Notes under the pieces: model-generated | The model's input: only the letters and a program-made list of their open reading frames with translations | Databases searched by the model: none | What the model was told of the DNA's origin: nothing | In this document: positions 51,579-62,242 of the stretch, piece after piece | Numbering within the stretch: the first letter of the stretch is position 1 | How the letters are laid out: every line of letters begins with the position of its first letter | NCBI GenBank assembly: GCA_914767715.1 | Contig: OU612066.1 | Location: forward strand, 9,801,001-9,865,000 | Direction of reading: 5' to 3' | DNA from: Membranipora membranacea | Lineage: Eukaryota > Bryozoa > Gymnolaemata > Cheilostomatida > Membraniporidae | Length of the DNA stretch: 64,000 nucleotides | Made by a program: the position numbers and the translations under genes

Positions 51579-51588
51579 TGACAGGCAT
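51571..51588 (-). promoter_or_regulatory. Upstream ORF overlapping the nAChR start codon
   Basis: ATG at 51588 opens a 5-codon ORF (Met-Pro-Val-Asn-Gly, stop) that ends seven bases inside the receptor coding region, out of frame. If the transcript starts upstream of it, it could lower translation. Confidence 0.4.
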
Positions 51589-53435
51589 ATGACACCAGAC
51601 GGCTCTACACTGACACAGTGCTACTTAGTCGTCTTAGAATAAATCTCCTTAGCTACAGTCCTTGCAGATTAAGATAAAATATTTATAGATTTTCTAGCTG
51701 ATCATAATAATACTTATTACGAAAGAAGGCATCAGCGGCAGCACTAATATATACAGAGTAACAACATAACATCGCATCTGACTTTTGAGCTGCGATAGCA
51801 GAATGAATACATTGATGAATGTGTATTTACACTTTATTCCAGCTGATTTGAACCCTTGACTTTTGATTGGTTCCCTCAGAGCTCATACATAACGAGGTGT
51901 CAGCGCCTTGCACCATATGTGTTATATAAAGTGTCTTAATACAAAGTGGTCAGTGGTATTTGAATGGCACGAAGAATGTGCTGCCGGCCAGTATACAGCT
52001 GATGGGAACAGAAAATTAGCAAAATCACAGAGGTCAGCCCATTAAGTGATTTTATTGATTTTATAATGGGTGAATTAAGTTTAAATGATACTATAAACAG
52101 AGACTATGGATATATATATATATATATATTATCTATAGTCTCTGCTATAAATATAAATTACTCAAATTCCCAATGAGCTGAGATATAAACTTCATGTGCA
52201 TCCCTGTCCTCTGGCATTCTTCAAGGTTAGGATATAAGATTTTGGCCTCCTCGTGCACAGAAAGATAGTATTAACCTTACTGGTGGGATGATTGCTGCCA
52301 TTATGTTGCAAGTTTTCCTTTATAGTCGATCTCTTCTCTGATAAAGAACAAATACTGATGATTTAATATTGTGATAACCATGTGGTTATTCAGATTCAGT
52401 AATACAACCGTTTGATGGCATAAGGGTTTACATGTACACCATGTACACCAACTTGCTGGGATAGCAGTATGTAGTAATAAAATGTTAAATTTCTAATGCA
52501 TTGAAAAGCTTTTATAAAATGTAAACAACAGATTCAGGGAATGTTTGATTTGACTCTTATATCAGGCCATTCGAAGTTACATGAGCATGTTGAACTTCGA
52601 CTGACATGGGGGGACACACTATAAAAAGTGATGACAACATCACACCTCTATATAACTCATGTATAATCTGCCTGTGTCGAGTGCGTCTCTGTGTGCGCTT
52701 CTCCCATTCTCCCCATGGCAAGGTAAGCTCTCAGAAGCAGAAAATTAATTAACCAAATGCACTTGTGTTCCTATACTTAAAATCTCCTCACCCTGGCATT
52801 ATAGGAATTTTCATTTTCGCAAGTTTGTCAAATCGAAAGTCCATAAAGGCCATGCATCTAAGCACATACTTCATCTCGTTGGCAAATCAGACATCACGAT
52901 CACTTCATGGCAACTGTGCAATAATTAAGCCCTCATTTAGATCAAACCTAGGCAAATCAGCTTTTTAAAATATTTTTCATACATTTTTAACTAAATCAAC
53001 CAAGCCTCATGAATCATTATCATTTGATCCTACCTAATGTTGTTAACTTGTATTTTTGTTTGCCACTCTCTGTTTCTTCTTTTCTTTTTTCATTTTATTC
53101 ACGTAATTTATGATACCATCCTTTCATTATCCTACTAACTATATACTATGTAACACCCTACCACTTATATCTTTTTATTCAAGTCACTTTTTATATCTAT
53201 GATAATGTGTGTGAGGTCAACAAGTTATTTTTAAATTTGCTTTAATTATAAACTTTTAGAAAACCTCAATAAATAAATAAATAGATAACATTATATCTAA
53301 AGGGAATAAAAGTGTTGTTACGTTGCAGATAGCGTGGATTGTCAAGATTAAACAAACTCTGTTGGATTCTCCCCCCTTTCGCCACCTCCCACCATGGAGG
53401 GTGAGGTGATCCAAACCCCCTGCTCCCATCACAGC
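51589..53435. other. Intergenic region upstream of the nAChR gene
   Basis: It presumably carries the receptor promoter. A TA-rich hairpin at about 52100-52145 (arms cagagacta / tagtctctg) resembles the motif near base 89. A short ORF at 52765-52968 has no family match. No other gene is seen. Confidence 0.4.
53428..53435. repeat. Target-site duplication, left copy (ATCACAGC)
   Basis: The right copy at 54453-54460 reads ATCTCAGC, one mismatch. Confidence 0.65.
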
Positions 53436-54452
53436 CACAGCCAGCCCTTAAAAGCGTTCGGGATGGCGATCGCGGCCGTAGGCGGTCGTTAAGGGGATGG
53501 GTGGGAAGCCAGGAAACTCCGTTTTTTGCAATTTATCACCTTTTTAACTTTAGCACATGTTAACAGCACTGTTGCCAGACTTGCCAACCTAATTTTTCCA
53601 AAATGAGTACAAAAATTTGCAAAATGCTTAAAAATGAGTACAAAACTCCAGGGTGCCTCAAATGACCAGAAAACTTTGATTGCCTAATTAGATGAACAGG
53701 CGTTTGGAAAACCATAAATGAGTACAACTAGCGTTTTGCGTTTAAAACTCAATTAGTGTCAAATAAGCGTTTACAAACGCTTTATGCGTACAGGTTGGCA
53801 AGTATGCTGTTGCCTCATCTCACAGAGTTCTAACCCTGTTTTTCAGATACATCTATGTTGTCACATCAATAAAATATCATAAATGTGCAGACTTATTAAT
53901 GGTTGTCTTCTCCTATGTCTGGGCATTCTCAGACACGGCACTTTTTGGAGACTCGAAAATGATTTATGTAAATTAAGGCTCGCTAAAATGGTCCTTAGGC
54001 TATGTTATATGTTGTGATATGAGATTCTCCTCTTTTTTTCCCTATATTTTCCCATGCTAATTAAATAGTTGTCTTCCCATGACAATAAAATCTGACCGAA
54101 ACAATAACTCCTAATAAAATATAACGAGTCTTATTCATTTTAAACAAGCTAGCAGTCTCCGAAAAGTGCCGCGTCTGAGAATGTCCAGACATAGGAGAAG
54201 ACAACCATTAATAAGTCTGCAAATTTATGTTATTTTATTGATGTGACAACATACATGTATGTTTTAAGGTATGAGGAGTCTGAAAAACAGGGTTAGAAAT
54301 CTGTGAGATGAGGCAAAAGTGCTGTAAACAGGTGCTTAAGTTAAAAAAGTAATAAATTGCAAAAAACGGAGTTTCCTAGCTTCCAACCCACCCCCTTAAC
54401 GACCGCCTACAGCCGCGATCGCCATCCCAAAAGCTTTTAAGGGCTGGCTGTG
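53436..54452. mobile_element. 1.0-kb foldback transposon
   Basis: Terminal inverted repeats start CACAGCCAGCCCTTAAAAGC. The arms stay complementary for several hundred bases, including ggatggcgatcgcggc, ttttgcaatttat and agacataggagaagacaacc blocks, and meet around 54000-54130. It has no coding capacity. The 8-bp near-duplicate flanks fit a hAT-like element. The left arm is longer because of a nested insertion. Confidence 0.82.
53577..53806. mobile_element. 230-bp MITE nested in the left arm of the foldback
   Basis: Ends are inverted copies of ACTTGCCAACCT (AGACTTGCCAACCT at the left, CATACTTGCCAACCT in reverse complement at the right). It is flanked by CTGTTGCC at 53569-53576 and 53807-53814. 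The foldback right arm lacks the insert. The interior repeats aaatgagtacaa three times and has gcgtttacaaacgc. Confidence 0.8.
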
Positions 54453-54460
54453 ATCTCAGC

Positions 54461-55092
54461 CTGTCAAGACAAGCTTGTCAAGAGAGGCAAGGCAACTCCC
54501 ATCAAGATGACTTGTCAACAGAGGCTATGTCACATACACTGTATGTGACACGCCTAGGTGCATGACTCTACATGAAGTTAGGCGTTGATATTGCACTGTC
54601 ATGGTTGCCATGGTCCTAATCTGATTAATTGTTATACTCTTCCGCATTTACTTCCATTTTTTGCACATATAATTACCATCTAAATGCGGAGGTTGGCCAT
54701 CAAAATAATGACGTATCATCCCACCCGTTTCTATTTTTACGACCTATTTATACAGGTCAGTATAAAGAACAGTGGTTTTTGCTCTGAAGAATCAGTTACA
54801 ATTGCGAGTTATAATTGCGAGTTACGATCGGGAGTTACGTGTGACAGTTACAACTTGGCGTTGCAATTTATCAGTTGCCTGGGGCATTTGCCCCAGGGTG
54901 TAGTTCAGTAATAAAATCATCAAACTGCCGAAAAACTGCATTCAGTATTATAAAGTAATCTCATATGAACGCTGCCAGCAGTGAACCAATGAACTTCCTC
55001 TCCCTTTTTCTCTCTCTAGCGAGTTCATTGAGTGAACTGTCGTGATCTTTCTCGATCCGACAGCTATTATGTGGAAAGTAACATGCCCATTG
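54461..55092. other. Spacer between the second foldback and the MULE element
   Basis: It contains repeated small motifs (gacaagcttgtcaag, catacactgtatgtgac palindrome, and reiterated gttacaattg/gagttacga). No gene recognised. Confidence 0.4.
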
Positions 55093-55101
55093 AAAAAGAG
55101 C
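55093..55101. repeat. 9-bp target-site duplication of the MULE element, left copy (AAAAAGAGC)
   Basis: The identical 9-mer at 63259-63267 lies immediately outside the other terminal repeat. Nine bases is the usual duplication length for Mutator-like and FB elements. Confidence 0.8.
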
Positions 55102-55106
55102 GAATC

Positions 55107-55530
55107 CGCGACAACTTGGCCCGAGCCAAACTTGGCCCGAGCCAAACTTGGCCCGAGACAAACTTGGCCCGAGCCAAACTTGGCCCGAGCAAAACTTGGC
55201 CCGAGACAAACTTGGCCCGAGCCAAACTTGGCCCGAGCCAAACTTGGCTCGAGCCAAACTTGGCCCGAGACAAACTTGGCCCGAGCCAAACTTGGCCCGA
55301 GCCAAACTTGGCCCGAGCCAAACTTGGCCCGAGCCAAACTTGGCCCGAGCCAAACTTGGCCCGAGACAAACTTGGCCCCAAATATAAAACTTGGCCCGAT
55401 GCAATGAAACTTGGCCCCAATTCGTAAAGCTTGGCCCCAAATAGTAAAACTTGGCCCATGCAATGAAACTTGGCCCCAATTAGTAAAACTTGGCCTCAAG
55501 TACTGAAACTTGGCCCCAATTAGTAAAACG
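55107..55530 (-). repeat. Left inverted tandem-repeat arm of the MULE element
   Basis: About 16 copies of a 16-bp unit (acttggcccgagccaa, some with gagaca instead of gagcca) occupy 55110-55378. About seven 18-20-bp units follow (aacttggccccaattagtaa, aacttggcccgatgcaatga, aacttggccccaaatataaa). The unit variants are the reverse complements of those in the right arm. Open frames translating to PSQTWPEPNLARAKLG on several frames and strands are repeat artefacts. Confidence 0.9.
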
Positions 55531-55902
55531 TGGAGGTATTTAATTTGTTATTTTGTGTATCACAGATAAAAAAGCTCTTTGATTGTCACGGGCTCAGTCA
55601 AGGGAACAGTATGGGTAGACCTGTCTGATGAGCAAGTCAGTTTCTAAGACATGATATTGTTTTATGTAAATCTTTCAATTTGTCCTGTTTTATTCTTTTT
55701 TCCAATATTGTCGATTGCACCAGAATCTCTTTCATAGAAAAAGAAAAAGATGCAGTGCAACCATCGGAGGAGGCCAGACTTGACGATGATAGGTAAAAAT
55801 GTTAAGAAACATCATATTCTAAATGTCTGTAACATATATTATAATCGCTGACAAGAAGATTCAACAATGATCCAGCATCAGGATCTAGCTTTAGTAATAC
55901 TG

Positions 55903-56236
55903 TAATACCTCATTTATAAGGCACCGGCCTTATAAGTGAAGCACCTCCCTTGGAAAAATTAAAAATGCTACAGTTATGAGGCACCCAACAGCTACAAGGC
56001 ACCCCTTTGGAAAAAAAAACTGACCTCGATCGGATTCAAACCCGCAACATTGTGTTCACAAGGTAGGTGCTCTGTCTACTGAGCTATGTGGCTTTCCTTT
56101 TCAAACCACGGTTTTGGTCTAAGTCAAATATAAAAATGCTTCAAATGATAGCCCATCTATAATATAGGCGCATATTATGCTCCACTCTCTAAGGCGCCTT
56201 CATCTATAAGGCACGGGCCTTATAGGTGAGGTATAG
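55903..56236. mobile_element. TIR-bearing element with an internal tRNA-like module, inside the MULE
   Basis: Ends are inverted: taatacctcatttataaggc at the left, and at the right ataaggcacgggccttatag followed by gtgaggta, pairing over about 40 bases. Internally the minus strand reads TAGCTCAGTAGACAGAGCACC (A-box-like) and GCGGGTTTGAATCCG (B box). It is related to 37405-37640. Confidence 0.65.
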
Positions 56237-56432
56237 CGGTAATATTGTCACTATTCTCAGGTCAGAGCAGTTGCTCACAGGCAAAACACAAAAGTGTTGC
56301 AGAATCTTCATACTTTGTCAGAGTGGAAAATTAATCATCCTTATCATAGCTTCATTAATACAAAAATTGATAAAACGACTAAATCCTATGCACATACATA
56401 CTGCATAACATATATCATAATGCACATTTCAG

Positions 56433-56574
56433 GCAATGTATAGATACAGTTATCGATGGTCCGAGGTTTGCGCTAGTGAGAGCAGCGACCCAGCGCAAAG
56501 GGAATTGTTTAATCGATCGACATCTAGGACATCGCTATGTTAAGGAGAACAGGGATTGTGAGGTGCTTCAGTGA
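56433..56574 (+). pseudogene. Possible FLYWCH-like N-terminal exon of the MULE transposase
   Basis: After the acceptor tttcag, the frame reads R-QCIDTVIDGPRFALVR, then TQRKGNCLIDRHLGHRYVKE and NRDCEVLQ before TGA. The KGN-LID-GHRYVKENRD order resembles the first half of FLYWCH zinc fingers found in animal MULE transposases. The second half (WxC...CxxR) is missing, so the assignment is tentative. An even weaker candidate exon lies at 55725-55791. Confidence 0.35.
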
Positions 56575-59340
56575 CATCTAACTACTGAACATAAACATAT
56601 TTTCCTGATTTTGGAATAAGCTGCCAATAAAACGCAACTGACAAATTTAATAATAAAACCATGAATTGTACTGAAATTGTCTGTTGGCTTGACATGACTA
56701 GATATACTATCCTGATCTCTTGATAGGAAGTGGTAGTTTGATGGCGTTGTGCGAGGTATGGCAAGCCAACAAAGTGTAAAGCAATTGTGTAAGGGCCGAA
56801 TGGAGCATTCAATATAAGTAGAGGGGATCACAATCATCCTGCCTATAGGAAACCACTAGAATGTGCTCGCATCGCTAGATAGGTATGGTAGTTGACTCTA
56901 TAGGCAAACTATAAAGCTTGTCTGCTCTCTGACATTAATAATTTATGAATGTTACAGATTACTTGCATTGAAACGAATGTGTTTATCTGATAGTCTGATG
57001 ATTTTTGTTTGTTTATTGATTCTACCGGGCAGAAAAGTTAGTAAATGAGGATACGTTTGCCCCGACATCAATAATTGTTGATAGGGCTGTTAAGAAGCTT
57101 TATGAAGAAACTGCAGAAATACGGAACTTTATAATACCGATGGTGTATCTTGCTATGCAAATCAAACATCCCGAGGGCAGGAAGCACCAAAGTTTGAAAT
57201 TACAATAATTGAAGGAATCATTGCCACCGAACCTGAGTCTAGGAATTCAAGTGGTTCACTATTGTCTGTAGAGGAGAATCACTACATTGTATGGGATGCG
57301 TGGGCCTCGGTAATTTAGAAAGTCATCCTGTATCAACAAACAGTATCTACCGATGCAGCAGGCCAAATATTGAATTTGCATGTTTGCAGGTCTTCTTCCT
57401 TTTGTCACCTCTTTTCATAATATTGTTGTATTTTCAATATATTATTTTCTTTCTAGAGCATGACTAATTTCAATTGTAGGGGTATAGATGGAACCTTCAA
57501 GACAGTTGTCAAACCTTTCCAACAACTTCTGACAATAAACTGCTTTGTTAGAACAGCCGATAGGGAAGAGCAACTACCCTCCGTATATGTCCTTATGTCT
57601 TCAAAGCAGCAGGCAGACTATTTGATGGTTAGATATCCTGATTAATTAGCGACAGGTTACCCACTGATCAGACTATCTCGTTTAAAATCACGCCATTATT
57701 AATCACAAACAAGTTAATATGTTAAAGTTGAACTAAAATTATTAAGAAATTCCTCCTGTGCAGGTCGTCAAGTGGTTACCTGATCCTATTCTTAACTACT
57801 TTCCTCGGATTTGGCAATTGAAGAGCCTCACTTTAATGACCATGCTAATTATTCTCTATAGCAGAATTGATCGCTTGCGTGTAAGACACTTTGGTCTGTG
57901 GCTGAATTTCAGATTTAATGTAGAGGAAGTAGGATTTTAAGCAATTGTTGACATTTTTTTTCCTTCGATTAACCTCTCCAAACTAGTAGCTTGGTATCAA
58001 ATGATTCTTGACATCTTCTAATATAATAACTATACTATTCCACCGTATTTATTTGAGACTGTGTGTTTAAATTCGGGTTGGGTGTATTTTAAAGAATGCC
58101 TGACTGCTTTCCAATTATATTTTCCATTGTGCCTTTTTATAGATGTTCAATGAGTTAAAGAAAATCGCCAATCTCAATGTTCAAACCATCATCATCGATT
58201 TTGAGAAAGGTACACAATTAAATTGTTCGTGAAAGAATATCAAAACACACCTGACTGAGCTGTAAAATTTGAAATACAAACTGTAAATTTTAATTCACAA
58301 GATGTCAATAATGAAGCTTCGTTTTGGGGTTTGTTAATTGAGGGCAACTTCTTCATTTTTTCTTGGTACATATACGCTTTTAATGTCAATCTACAATCAT
58401 CTTTATGAATGTTTTTCACGCAGTGACAGAACAAATAAAGTGGTAGTGTTTTGCAATGTTGTTCTTGTTCTGTGTTATATTTCCTTGACCAATCCTCCAC
58501 TTGTTAAAACAAAAGACATTTATTGCCTTGTGCACAGTTGTATCATAAAAAATCATCTCATTTGTCTGTTTAGGGATCTGGGCTGTTTTTTCATCAGCGT
58601 TTCAAGGAGTACATATAGTAGGATGTAACTTCCATTTCCGGAAATGCATCTGGCGCAGGGTGCAAAAGCTTGGTAAGAAGTCAACGTTATGCATAAATAA
58701 CTATGACTATGAGTAATAATAATATTATGATTATAAATATGCAATAAACCGATATATTAATAATATAATAAATATCAAATTTTAACTTCTTATGAAGTTA
58801 TTTAGTCATGATTGAGAAAGCACAAAAGTTTCTCTAAAAGGTTAGTAACCACGAAACAAGAAAAACTTTATACTAGCATAACTTCTCACATCAGCTCAAC
58901 CTCAAAAACTTGAGAGTGCATGGTTAATGTTACAGGTCTCGCATCAGGCTATCGCCATCACCACAAAACTCGTCGTGTTTGTGGGTTTCTGTGGGGGCTC
59001 TCCTACCTACCTGTCCACTTGATTCAGGAAGCTTATCGCTATGTGGTCGCGGAGTACAACGAGCCTCACTTCAGGCAGTTGTTTGAGTATTTTGAGATTA
59101 CATGGCTCAATGGAAGATTTGAGCCAAAATTCTGGAGTGTATCGACAGGCGATAAGGAAAAATAACTCTCTGGAAGGTAACTGACATTCAATTTCACAAT
59201 TCGTTTAGGGTTGTTCATATTTGAACCCTTGTAAAGCAATCTTCACTTGATCAGAAAGGTTCATCACTCAGTATGCAATGAGCAACAACCAACATTTTGT
59301 GTCTGTGTTACAAAAATCTATGCTTTAAATCATAAAGTTA

Positions 59341-59555
59341 AAGCTATAGTAGCGCCTTTTGGTATATGACATATTGCTTAGGTATGACGATGAAAATTTA
59401 TTTGAATGAAGCTCATCGGACAACTGAATTCATAGGCTATCTAAAATGTTGCCACAAATCCTATTGGAGGTATCTGGTTAATCAAGAGCCAGTGCTCTTG
59501 ATTAACCAGATACCTCCAATATGATACCAAATATTGGGAGGCGTTACTATAGCTT
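59341..59555. mobile_element. Hairpin MITE in the last transposase intron
   Basis: The outer ends aagctatagtagcgcc and its near reverse complement enclose a perfect central hairpin at 59463-59520 (27-bp arms, 4-nt loop). The host intron is otherwise short, so this is probably a later insertion. Confidence 0.65.
59463..59520. repeat. Perfect 27-bp-arm hairpin
   Basis: attggaggtatctggttaat plus caagagc, loop cagt, then the exact reverse complement with no mismatches. It is the youngest-looking inverted repeat in the window. Confidence 0.85.
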
Positions 59556-59953
59556 GAAAGTAAATAATATTCACAGGCTTCTTTAAAACAGGAGCTATGT
59601 GTGCATATTGAATAATATTGTTTCCGTTTTCAGGCTGGCATAACAAGTTTAATCGCCAGGTGAGGTTTGTTAAGCCCCCAACATTTATGTTGATTGAAGA
59701 GTTACGGAAGGAGTGATCTTCTGTAGAACTGGAGCTGAAAGAGATTTCAGCAGGCTTTAGCAGTCTAACTAAAAAATTAAAATGTGAAAGACTCAACAGG
59801 TTTTGGGTAAAAGCCTGGGATCGACTCGATGAAGACAATATTTATTACAGGCAAATAATAAATATGGCATACCATATTCTGCCTGCCGTTGAGGACGACT
59901 CTCGCTCCGAAGATGTGAATGAACAATTCACAGCTTCTGAGCAGGAGCTGTAG

Positions 59954-60814
59954 ATCAACCTATAATTATATCATACACACGCATTGTAAATAGTTCATGG
60001 CATTGATAGACTTAGAATCTTACTGCCAATTATGTTTCATTTAGTTTGCTGCATCATCATTATAAATTCTCTGATTTTCATCTCATTTCTTATCACAGAA
60101 ATTTGTATTTTATCTCATATTTTTTTTCATCACTTTACATGGTGGTACCTATGTATTAATTATCTCTTAGGAGACTGTGAAACTAAGTTTTGTAAATAGA
60201 TTACAATCTAACTGCCCATACTGTTTCATTTATATTTTTGCAACGACCATTGTAAATTGGCTTATTGTTACCTCATTTCTAATCTCAGAAGAAATTCTAT
60301 TTTGTCTCTCAATAGTTTTCATCTTAGTACATTAGTAGTATTATCACTTGGAAGCCAAATTTTTGTGTTGCATAAAACTCAAAGAACTATTGGTTTTAGC
60401 GCAGGTTTAGATATTACATAAATACTCTAGCTGCTTACTCTATTTAATATTTTCCATCAAACTTTATAAACATCTCATTTTCAATCACACATTCAATCTA
60501 AAAAAATTCATTATGTCTCTATAATGGAAACAATTTTTAATTTTGCAAGAACGGATTATCATTTTTGCCTGCATACAGTGGCTTTTGTGTTCTTCTGTAG
60601 TTTTATATTCAATAATAAGGTAACTATTACTACACACGCATAATTCTCTTTCATTTTTTTAAATCGATGCTTCTGATGATTAATTATATTAAATAAAAGT
60701 TTATTGCAGCTACACACACGTTTATTTCATAATCTAAACGCATGACAAAAAAAAATAGCATATGTGGTAACGACCAGATAAGGTAATTGACTTTGGTATT
60801 TTACTACTTTTACT
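59954..60814. other. 3' noncoding part of the MULE element
   Basis: AT-rich, with two diverged copies of a block of about 180 bp (tctcatttct-atcacagaa-ttttat at about 60085 and again near 60270; tttcatttagtttgctgcat and tttcatttatatttttgcaa). No gene recognised. Confidence 0.4.
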
Positions 60815-61229
60815 ATGTGGGGCCAAGTTTCAGTATTTGGGGCCAAGTTTTACTAATTGGGGCCAAGCTTTACTAATTTGGGCCAAGTTTCAGTACTTGG
60901 GGCCAAGTTTTACTAATTGGGGCCAAGTTTCATTGCATTGGGCCAAGTTTTATATTTGGGGCCAAGATTTACTAATTGGGGCCAAGTTTCAGTACATGGG
61001 GCCAAGTTTTATATTTGGGGCCAAGTTTTACTAATTGGGGCCAAGTTTCAGTACTTGGGGCCAAGTTTTACTAATTGGGGCCAAGCTTTACTAATTGGGG
61101 CCAAGTTTCAGTACTTGGGGCCAAGTTTTACTAATTGGGGCCAAGTTTCACTAATGGGGGCCAAGTTTCAGTACTTGGGGCCAAGTTTTACTAATTGGGG
61201 CCAAGTTTCATTGCATCAGGCCAAGTTTT
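60815..61229 (+). repeat. Right inverted tandem-repeat arm, inner segment
   Basis: About 20 copies of units of about 20 bp: ggggccaagttttactaatt, ggggccaagtttcagtactt, gggccaagtttcattgcatc and gggccaagttttatatttg. They are in the opposite orientation to the left arm. The ORFs reading GPSFTNWGQVSLHWAKFY are artefacts. Confidence 0.9.
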
Positions 61230-62242
61230 TGTGGTACGGGAAATCTCGAAAGGGTGGAACACCTGGCCGTTACCTGGCTAGGGTTTGGTTCTCAAGCTAA
61301 CGGTATCTAGCTAAACAAACTCACCATGAATGAGCCGAGAGAGGATAACTCCTTGGTAGAGAATTCCTGGATAGCTATCTTCAGCCTAGAGAGGGTCGTA
61401 CTGGTGGCAAAGCCAACCTAGCAGAGCTGTTTACTGAGGGTCGTACTGGTGGCAAAGCCAACCTAGCAGAGCTGTTTACTGAGGGTCGTACTGGTGGCAA
61501 AGCCAACCCAGCAGAGCTGTTTCCTGAGGGTCGTACTGGTGGCAAAGCCAACCTAGCAGAGCTGTTTACTGAGGGTCGTACTGGTGGCAAAGCCAACCTA
61601 GCAGAGCTGTTTACTGAGGGTCGTACTGGTGGCAAAGCCAACCCAGCAGAGCTGGTGTCTCGAGTAGCTTACAAGCGGAGCTTATAGCGGGTGCATTTAG
61701 ATCTGATAGTATACGTTGCGAAGCGGGATGTACCCTGACCTTGCCCTCTGAGCAGATTGAGCGGGACGCACCCGGAACCTGGACTGTGTAGCCTTAGCTA
61801 TATGAGGTGTATTGACTATATATTCAGACCGGAGACTGAAACGCACTTGCTGGGAGTAATATTGGAAATGCGATAGACTGTCTGTGATAATACTGTAAGA
61901 CGGTGCAGCCGTCTTAATATTGAGTTCCATGTCGATAATTGCTAAGATTAAATGTGTATAGAATATATATTTATGATGTCCGTGAGATTGCTTCTGCAAT
62001 AAATATATATATGTTGAAGCCGTCTACATGATATTGATAATATAATATGTTCCAGTTTAAATCAGGGTAGAAAACCCTTTTCACATCAGAATGACTCTGT
62101 TTGACTTTGAATATTCTATATTTAGAATATTCAAAATTAGTAGGCATGATACATCCATTATAATAGCAGACAGCAAGAGTTGTCCCCTCAATAATGCGTG
62201 TTACTGGGCTCGCTACATTAATTATAGCCTCAAAACTACCTC
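61230..62242. mobile_element. 1-kb insertion splitting the right repeat arm
   Basis: Non-repeat sequence interrupts the array between two copies of AGTTTT (61224-61229 and 62243-62248), a possible 6-bp duplication. I see no terminal inverted repeats and no transposase. It contains the 45-bp minisatellite. Its nature is unresolved. Confidence 0.45.
61391..61654. repeat. 45-bp minisatellite, about six copies
   Basis: The unit begins gagggtcgtactggtggcaa and is 45 bp, so it keeps every frame open. On the plus strand it would read EGRTGGKANLAELFT per unit. There is no start codon in that frame, so coding is unproven. Copies differ at one or two sites (acctag/acccag, tttact/tttcct). Confidence 0.9.

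Larger units (their letters stand above)
57033..59953 (+). pseudogene. MULE (Mutator-like) transposase, multi-exon, inactivated
   Basis: Exons c 57033 to about 57320 (frame changes near 57195), d 57457-57627, e 58143-58209, f 58574-58672, g 58936-59176 and h 59634-59953 join in phase across GT-AG introns (d-e phase 0; e-f, f-g, g-h phase 1). Motifs in order: GIDGTFKTVVKPFQQLLTI (first catalytic Asp), LPSVYVLMSSK, NVQTIIIDFEKG (second Asp), GCNFHFRKCIWRRVQKLG, FEYFEITWLNGRF, NNSLEG, then GWHNKFNRQ, FMLIEELRKE and an acidic tail. This matches the MULE transposase domain, which cuts at terminal repeats through an RNase H-like DDE core. Decay: an in-frame TGA at 59714-59716, a 1- or 2-base frameshift near 59147 between WSV and RKNNSLEG, and the frame change in exon c. 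Confidence 0.82.

Noticed and set aside
54948-55499. Long overlapping ORFs (up to 183 aa) on both strands reading AKFGSGQVWLGPSLAR or PSQTWPEPNLARAKLG
   Set aside because: They are generated by tandem repeat units that keep several frames open at once. There is no start context, domain or splice support.
57758-57940. ORF KWLPDPILNYFPRIW as a transposase exon
   Set aside because: Exons 57457-57627 and 58143-58209 join directly in phase and in motif order, leaving this segment in the intron.
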